A stretch of DNA of 61,837 nucleotides from Lachnospiraceae bacterium (GTDB taxonomy: Bacteria > Bacillota_A > Clostridia > Lachnospirales > Lachnospiraceae), in assembly GCA_024683935.1 (NCBI GenBank), contig JAIKXV010000126.1:1-61837 (forward strand), given 5' to 3'. Numbering within the stretch: position 1 is the stretch's first letter; each line of letters opens with the position of its first letter. The notes under the pieces are model-generated. The model did not search any database. It was not told the origin of the DNA and worked only from the letters and a program-made list of their open reading frames with translations. The position numbers were made by a program, and so were the translations under genes. This document shows, one piece after another, positions 56,197-61,837 of the stretch.

Positions 56197-57159
56197 ATGC
56201 TTTGTACTTTGGAGGAAACCATTAAACTTATTAATGAGGGAAAGGTTCTGCATATAGCAGCGGATGATTCCCTGCTGCAGCAGCTGCCAAAGGGTCGGTG
56301 GATGGGCGGAACCACACCCTATCTGATGAGTGAGAAAGGGGGTATACAGACCACTGAATGGCTCCTGGTGGATGAGATCGGATATGCAGATGAAGTCAGG
56401 ATAGTGAGCTATGGAAAATATAATATTTTCCAGGTGGTTGAGGATTGTTATGAGAACGGCCTTACAATACTGATCATGCCTTATGGTTCCGGGGTTTCAA
56501 TACAGTATTCCAAGGGGGCACCTGAGATCGAGGAACTGCTCATGCATCCTATAGTGGGATGGATAGCGGGCTTTGATCTGGAGAAGGGAGGAATACCCAG
56601 GGTTTATGACGGTACGGTTGGAGAATCATATACGGACAAAGCGGTTGTAATGTATTTGAAGCTTCCCGAAGGAAAAACCGCTATGATAAATATGATCAAC
56701 ATCTTTTCCGATGATAAGAGTGAGCCTCCGATCTGCTTTAATGCAATAGACTACAGCGTGAAAAACTGCAAGCTTGACGGAAAGGAGATCAATCTGGCGG
56801 AATATATCGAAGGCAATAAGCTTGACACCGATATGCCTATTTTAACAGAATATAACGGCGTATATCTCAATTCTACGGTTAAAAGCGTGGAAAACGGGGA
56901 GGTGACCTTCTACGCCCCTATATTCAGGGATATGGATTATCGTTTTGCTGTACCCGTGGAAGATTACGCCGCGGAATTCAGGAGGAAAATAAGTGAGGCA
57001 GGAGCTACAAACCCTGTATTCTCATGCAACTGTGTTCTTAATTTCATTAAGGGCGAGCTGGAAGGCAAGGAGATACCTCCATTTACCGGACCTGCTGCTT
57101 TTGGTGAGATAGCATACCATCTTTTGAATCAGACTTTGGTGTATTGTGAGATCATTTGA
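56197..57159 (+). CDS. DUF6976/FIST-like protein
   Basis: 320 residues, no signal peptide or membrane helices. LPKGRWMGGTTPYLMSEKGG near the start and NPVFSCNCVLNFIKGELEG near the end resemble DUF6976 proteins, which are distantly like FIST sensory domains. FIST domains bind small ligands such as amino acids. It sits between the DegV kinase and an amino-acid symporter and overlaps the latter by 14 bases. This makes a soluble ligand sensor a reasonable but unproven reading. Confidence 0.55.
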   Translation: MLCTLEETIKLINEGKVLHIAADDSLLQQLPKGRWMGGTTPYLMSEKGGIQTTEWLLVDEIGYADEVRIVSYGKYNIFQVVEDCYENGLTILIMPYGSGVSIQYSKGAPEIEELLMHPIVGWIAGFDLEKGGIPRVYDGTVGESYTDKAVVMYLKLPEGKTAMINMINIFSDDKSEPPICFNAIDYSVKNCKLDGKEINLAEYIEGNKLDTDMPILTEYNGVYLNSTVKSVENGEVTFYAPIFRDMDYRFAVPVEDYAAEFRRKISEAGATNPVFSCNCVLNFIKGELEGKEIPPFTGPAAFGEIAYHLLNQTLVYCEII

Positions 57160-58690
57160 CGCATTTATTGAAAATGTTATCAGTATAAATGATACCGTAA
57201 ACGGCTTTGCCTGGGGAACATTCGGACTGGTGCTGCTTATCGGCACAGGACTTATATGTACCGTGATCACCGGATTTTTCCAGATCACGCATATCAGGCA
57301 CTGGTGGATGCAGACCTTCGGCATCATGAATGGAGAAGGCAGGATCATTAATGATGCCGGTGCATTATCCCAGTACAGGGCGTTTTGTACTGCGCTCTGC
57401 GCCACCATCGGCACAGGCAATATAGCGGGAGTATCTACGGCCATATGTCTGGGAGGACCGGGAGCGGTACTCTGGATGTGGGTAGCGGCCTTTTTCGGAA
57501 TGATGGTAAAATACGCAGAGAATGTCCTCGGTATGTATTACAGACGGCGTAATTCCGAAGGCGCGTGGTCCGGCGGTCCCATGTACTATCTGCAGGATGG
57601 ACTGGGCTCCATAAAGCACTGTAAAAAGATTGGCAAGGCACTTGGTGTCATCTTTTGTATTTTTACAGCCTTCGCTTCATTCGGTATAGGAAACATGGGT
57701 CAGATCAACAAGATCACGATAAATTTTGAGACCGTGTTTCTGTCGGGCATAAGGCGTGATCTGGTCTTCGGTGTACCGAAGGTAAACTGGATCATAGGTG
57801 TTACACTGATGGTTGCTACTGCGGTGATACTGGCCGGAGGCTTCAGAAGAGTGGCTGCCGTCTCCGAAAAGCTGATACCCTTTATGTCAGCCGTTTATAT
57901 AATCGGGTGTCTGATCGTGATATTACTGCATATTACGATGGTTCCGGAGATTTTTTTATCGATATTCAGACTGGCATTCGGACAGGCTGCCTTTAAGGGA
58001 GCCGCAGCGGGAATCTCTGTACGTCTCGCACTGAATACGATTAAAAACGGATGCAAGAGAGGAGTCTTTTCCCATGAGGCAGGCCTGGGGTCATCTGTAA
58101 TAGTACATACCAACAGCTGCGCAAGGGAACCTGTCCGTCAGGGATTATGGGGTATCGCCGAGGTCTTTCTGGACACCATGATCATCTGTACGATGACGGC
58201 GCTGGTTGTATTGTCTTCCGGCGGTATTGATCTCTCTACCGGTCTCATCAGGGCAGGGTATAATGATTCGACACTGGTTGCCATGGCCTTCGGTGCTTCT
58301 TTCGGGAAACCGGGAGAATGGTTTGTGGTTTTTGTTATCACGCTTTTTGCTTTTACAACTGTCCTGGGATGGTCCTACTACGGTGCCAAGGTGGTAGAAT
58401 ATCTGTTTGGTGTAACAGTTGGAAGGATATACCGTTTTATATTTATCATCCTTATAGTTTTCGGGGCAGTAATGGAATCAAATCTCGCGTGGGATATTTC
58501 AGATACCTTTAATGGTCTGATGATGATACCGAATCTTATAGGCATTCTTGTCCAGACGCCGCTTATTATAAAACTTACGCAAAACTACATAGAGCGCAGG
58601 GTGAAGGGAGTGGATATCGAGCCCATGCTGTCATACGATCCGCATATACAAAGAGATGCTGCAAATGCGATAAAAAAAGGAATCGGATAA
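57146..58690 (+). CDS. AGCS-family sodium:alanine/glycine symporter
   Basis: 514 residues with about eleven transmembrane segments. Family signatures are GTGNIAGVSTAICLGGPG, GAWSGGPMYYLQDGLG, and GVFSHEAGLGSSVIVHT. It imports small neutral amino acids with Na+. The start is GTG 57146, inside the previous gene, since no downstream start preserves the family N-terminus. Location in the kinase operon suggests transport-linked sensing. Confidence 0.92.
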   Translation: MRSFDAFIENVISINDTVNGFAWGTFGLVLLIGTGLICTVITGFFQITHIRHWWMQTFGIMNGEGRIINDAGALSQYRAFCTALCATIGTGNIAGVSTAICLGGPGAVLWMWVAAFFGMMVKYAENVLGMYYRRRNSEGAWSGGPMYYLQDGLGSIKHCKKIGKALGVIFCIFTAFASFGIGNMGQINKITINFETVFLSGIRRDLVFGVPKVNWIIGVTLMVATAVILAGGFRRVAAVSEKLIPFMSAVYIIGCLIVILLHITMVPEIFLSIFRLAFGQAAFKGAAAGISVRLALNTIKNGCKRGVFSHEAGLGSSVIVHTNSCAREPVRQGLWGIAEVFLDTMIICTMTALVVLSSGGIDLSTGLIRAGYNDSTLVAMAFGASFGKPGEWFVVFVITLFAFTTVLGWSYYGAKVVEYLFGVTVGRIYRFIFIILIVFGAVMESNLAWDISDTFNGLMMIPNLIGILVQTPLIIKLTQNYIERRVKGVDIEPMLSYDPHIQRDAANAIKKGIG

Positions 58691-58745
58691 AGAAGTTGTC
58701 ATCCTTGCAAAGGTAAAGATCTGAAAGAAAGGGAAGGAGAAATAA

Positions 58746-59525
58746 ATGACTATTATCAAAAAGAAAATAGTGATACTGCTGTATCAGTACAGCGTGGTGG
58801 TAAAGGGTATAGAAAACAGGCTGAAGGAATTTGGATATGAGGTAGAGATCCTTACGGGAGCCTTCGGAAATATCAGGGACTATGATCCGTCTTCCGTTGT
58901 TTTTTTGATGTATCTGCCCGGAGATATCACGGATGATGAAAGAAAGATGAGCATTCTCGGAGAGATCTCCCAGATGGTTCTGTATCAGAGAGCCGGAATG
59001 ATAATCCTTGGAGAGAAGTCATTCCAGGCGGAGCTTATTCAGAAAATGCCGGATCTCCAGAGGTTTGAATGGGAAAATAAGCCTGTGGATATGGATAAAC
59101 TGGGATCTGTTCTCGACAATATGTTTATTACCCTGGCAGGAGTATCATCAGATAAGAGAAGGATACTTGTCGTTGATGACGATCCGGCCTATGCCCAGAT
59201 GGTCAGAGCCTGGATAAAGCATGACTTTAAGGTGGACGTGGTGACTGCCGGAATGCAGGCTATAAGCTTTCTCATTAAAACCCAGGAGAAGGATCCTGTA
59301 GATCTCATCCTCCTTGACTATGAGATGCCGGTTGTTGACGGCCCGCAGGTGCTGCAGATGCTGAGACAGGAGCCGGCAACGGCCAAGATCCCCGTGGTCT
59401 TCCTGACCGGTGTGGGAACCAAGGAGGCAGTCGGACGGGTTATGGAACTGAAGCCTGACGGGTACATCCTGAAATCCACAACAAGAGCTGATCTGCTCGC
59501 AAATCTTCACAAGAGACTGGGTTGA
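58746..59525 (+). CDS. Double receiver-like response regulator without output domain
   Basis: 259 residues. The N-terminal half has a receiver-like fold (KIVILLYQYSVVVKGI, then FLMYLPGDITDDE) without the acidic pocket. The C-terminal half is a full receiver (ILVVDDDPAYAQM, ILLDYEMPVVDG, VFLTGVG, ILKSTT). With no output domain it could be a phosphate sink, shuttle or allosteric partner for the three upstream hybrid kinases. It is 55 bp after the symporter and overlaps the opposing kinase gene end by 19 bp. Confidence 0.85.
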   Translation: MTIIKKKIVILLYQYSVVVKGIENRLKEFGYEVEILTGAFGNIRDYDPSSVVFLMYLPGDITDDERKMSILGEISQMVLYQRAGMIILGEKSFQAELIQKMPDLQRFEWENKPVDMDKLGSVLDNMFITLAGVSSDKRRILVVDDDPAYAQMVRAWIKHDFKVDVVTAGMQAISFLIKTQEKDPVDLILLDYEMPVVDGPQVLQMLRQEPATAKIPVVFLTGVGTKEAVGRVMELKPDGYILKSTTRADLLANLHKRLG

Positions 59526-60681
59526 GGAATAAAGATACTGACCTTTGTTCCTCCCCCTTTCCGGGGTTCAATTGTCAGGGTGCCGTCGCACATGTATTTC
59601 AGGCGCTCCCGGATATTTTTCAGCGCGATATGCGGTTCGTCGTCTTCTGTCATTGTAAAACCGCGGCCATCGTCTTCAACTATCACGGTATTGCCCTTCG
59701 CTGATTCCAGAACGCTTATCGTGATATGGAGCGGATCCAGTTCGGGATCCAGCCCATGCTTTATACAGTTTTCCACAAGGGGCTGCAGTGTCAGGGGAGG
59801 AATGCGGAATACCGGTATTCCTGCGAAATCATATTTGACAAAGAGATGTCCCTCAAACCGCGTCATTTCCACTGCCAGATACGCCTTTGTGTGTTCCAGT
59901 TCTTCAGCAAAGGGAATAGTATCTTTTTTGCCAATGGCATTGAAATTCTTTCTCAGATATACGGAAAAGTCCAGCGTTACCTGCTGGGCCTTTTTTATGT
60001 CCTGTTCACAGAGGTAATATATGCTGGTCAGTGTGTTGTAAATGAAATGAGGACGCATTTCAAGCATAAGGATGCTGAGCTTCTGTCCGGCGATCTCTTC
60101 CTGCTGTTTTATATACATTTCGATCTGTTCCCTGATCAGTAATCCCAGCATAAATGCCGAAGCGTCGGATGTTCCGATAACCACCATCAGGAGACCGTAC
60201 CAGGCCATCTGAATGGCCATGCAGACAAGTGGAAGTATGAGGTAGGTAAGGAAGGCCGCAAACTGTCTTTTGGATAGTTCCTTCCTTTGATGATACAGGC
60301 AGAGAAGATTTAACAGCATCAGAAAAAGCGGGGGAGTGAGAAGAACAGGATACAGGGATCCGGTTTTCTTTTCCTGCCGCTGAGAGTCAGGATATAGCAG
60401 GTTAAAAGAGGCATACAAAGGGATGATAATAAGGATTCCATAAATACTGCAGCCTTTGAAAGCATCAAATACCCCGGAACCAGATATACAAGGGAGATCT
60501 GGGATAACAGATCGGATGAGATATATGCTGTGAGCAGACTGAAAAAGGCAATAAAAAACATACGGTCAGTCTTCTGCAGGTTGGGGAAAGCAACAGAGAA
60601 GATCAGACCCATAAGCACTATTGTAAGACCACTCACAACAGTAATCAGATTTATAATATCCAGAGCATCGAAGACATACAT
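59507..60681 (-). pseudogene. LytS/YehU-type sensor histidine kinase, one frameshift
   Basis: ATG 60681 starts a membrane segment (INLITVVSGLTIVLMGLIF) and more helices, and the frame stops soon after FFSLPRFF. At a five-base C run (G run 60330-60334 on +) the coding continues one frame over: FLMLLNLLCLYHQRK, further helices, then a His_kinase domain (RPHFIYNTLTSIYYL) and HATPase_c (QPLVENCIKHG, VEDDGRGF). Restoring one base gives about 391 residues. It could be a real mutation, phase variation or a sequencing error. Confidence 0.75.
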
Positions 60682-60826
60682 TTATGTAAACCCCTTTTTA
60701 TTTCTATCTATTGTATCACGAGACAGGTTTATGTGCAGAAAAATATTTTGAGCGTATCTTTCTGTAATGAATTATAATTAAGAGATAAATAGCAAAGGAG
60801 TTTTTTATAATATCAGGAGGTTTGGC

Positions 60827-61822
60827 ATGATTAAAAGACATATAAAAAGGGCATCAGCGGTTCTGCTCACTGCAGTTCTGCTGCTCGGAGGATGCGGCAG
60901 CGCTTCGGCGGATAAGGGAAATGCAGCCGCTGATAAAGCAAATCCCGAAGACTTCCTTATTGAGGGCGTGGTTCCGATTACCTGGGAGCCTTCAAAGGAT
61001 CATCTGATCATTGAGGGCGATGAGGCAAGAGAGCTGTACACCCGCATAAAGAATGAGGATTATCCCAGTCTTGAGGAACTGAAAAAGAGTCCCGTTATCT
61101 CTCAGATAGATTCTCTTTCCGATTATTATATTGCTCTTTACGGGAAAACCATAGACATAGATACGGCGGAAAGGAAAAAGCTCCGGGAGGATGTTCTGGA
61201 GGAATTCCTGAACATAGGTTCTGCCAGGACAGACAGCACCGATCCGGATACCGGAAGGGCTCATTATGTGTATGACGGGTCTGTAAATAAGGATTATGAA
61301 ATGGAACTGGTACTCGGTCTTCCGGCATCCGGAAAATCAACAAGGGTCACGGATCCGGACAGCGAGGAAATGGGTGCATTTATCCTGGACTGTGATGTGA
61401 TAAAGGAGCTGATACCGGAATTTCAGGAGTCCCATGGCGGCGCTGCCGATGCGGTGCATATGGAAAGCATGGCCATTATGGAAGAGGCCATAAAGAGCTT
61501 TACCGAGGGTGATATGAAGGGGACAAACGTGATACTGCCGCTGGTGGCGTCGGATTTTGACTATCTGATGAACACATATATCAAGCCCTTTGAAGATGCC
61601 GGCTACAATGTCAGGGCAAAGTTCGTACCCTGTGAGGAAAATGTCAGCATGGCAAGAAATGTGGCAAGGGAGCTGGAGACAGGACGTATTATTAACAGCA
61701 AGGTGGTATTCTCGTTCGGATCAAAGCCGGAGGAAGTTTACAACAAGCTTTCTGTAATGACTAATAAAAAGGGTCTTCCCTATGGTATTGAAGAAGAGGA
61801 AGAACAGAAAAAGGCGGCTTAG
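60827..61822 (+). CDS. Lipoprotein with zeta-toxin-like P-loop kinase domain
   Basis: 331 residues. A lipoprotein signal (MIKRHIKRASAVLLTAV, lipobox LGGC) precedes about 130 residues of uncharacterised sequence. A P-loop kinase domain follows: MELVLGLPASGKST (Walker A), FILDCDVIKELIPEF (zeta-like catalytic Asp region), and NVRAKFVPCEENVSMARNVAREL. Zeta toxins phosphorylate UDP-N-acetylglucosamine in the cytoplasm, but this protein is predicted to be exported. No antitoxin is adjacent. AGGAGG precedes the ATG, and TATAAT at 60773-60778 is a candidate -10. Confidence 0.75.
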   Translation: MIKRHIKRASAVLLTAVLLLGGCGSASADKGNAAADKANPEDFLIEGVVPITWEPSKDHLIIEGDEARELYTRIKNEDYPSLEELKKSPVISQIDSLSDYYIALYGKTIDIDTAERKKLREDVLEEFLNIGSARTDSTDPDTGRAHYVYDGSVNKDYEMELVLGLPASGKSTRVTDPDSEEMGAFILDCDVIKELIPEFQESHGGAADAVHMESMAIMEEAIKSFTEGDMKGTNVILPLVASDFDYLMNTYIKPFEDAGYNVRAKFVPCEENVSMARNVARELETGRIINSKVVFSFGSKPEEVYNKLSVMTNKKGLPYGIEEEEEQKKAA

Positions 61823-61837
61823 TTAGGGTAGGGAGAT

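Noticed and set aside
60748..60778. Consensus promoter for the zeta-like lipoprotein gene
   Set aside because: TATAAT is good, but TTGAGC is 19 bp away, so only the -10 is mentioned.

Overview
The window looks like a chromosomal segment of a Clostridia-class Firmicute, most likely a gut or rumen Lachnospiraceae (Butyrivibrio-like). This is inferred from gene content rather than a marker gene: AGGAGG-type ribosome sites, a T-box-controlled trp operon, the LL-diaminopimelate aminotransferase lysine route, a glutamine synthetase/ANTAR pair, a TAXI-TRAP transporter, many hybrid histidine kinases and several c-di-GMP proteins. No rRNA, tRNA, CRISPR array or phage block was seen.

Layout. 1-2.95 kb: the tail of a DUF554 protein, a complete IS1634/IS4-like insertion sequence with imperfect terminal repeats, and an exported MTA/SAH nucleosidase lipoprotein bracketed by an inverted repeat that abuts the IS. 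3-6.1 kb: a TetR regulator and MATE efflux pump sharing an operator-like palindrome, then a YcjF-like membrane protein. 6.1-9.9 kb: a DUF5131 remnant, a WYL regulator, a Nudix hydrolase, a diguanylate cyclase and an SCP2-like protein. 10-13.8 kb: a phosphatidylethanolamine operon (VTT protein, PssA, Psd, PAP2), sfsA and a decayed fruK. 13.8-21.2 kb: a CASTOR/POLLUX-like channel, small secreted and YunG-like proteins, PilZ and EAL proteins, a histone-H1-like protein, and a decayed sugar-binding lipoprotein plus diguanylate cyclase. 21.3-31.7 kb is core metabolism: dapF, dapL, pyrG, glutamine synthetase with an ANTAR regulator, and trpDCFBA behind a T-box leader. 31.8-42.3 kb: a cytidylate-kinase-like protein with TAXI-TRAP genes, a dicarboxylate-type symporter fused to an ATPase-like N-terminal domain, an Asp/Glu racemase, a large frameshifted lipoprotein, a second WYL regulator and a glycerophosphotransferase remnant. 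42.4-45.5 kb: a glycosyltransferase and uvrB.

45.5-61.8 kb is a dense signalling island. An XRE-receiver protein diverges from a tightly packed, mostly overlapping run: hybrid kinase with HPt, receiver-GGDEF, hybrid kinase, a 1236-residue hybrid kinase carrying a DegV lipid-binding-type domain between its receiver and HPt domains, a DUF6976/FIST-like protein, an AGCS amino-acid symporter and a double-receiver protein. Beyond it lie a frameshifted LytS-type kinase and a lipoprotein with a zeta-toxin-like kinase domain. The DegV kinase and the cluster around it are the best candidates for an undescribed system: a phosphorelay that could couple a small hydrophobic ligand and amino-acid uptake to c-di-GMP output.

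Decay is prominent. There are six clear or probable pseudogenes plus two frameshifts in short G/C homopolymers. The latter could be real or assembly errors and should be checked first.
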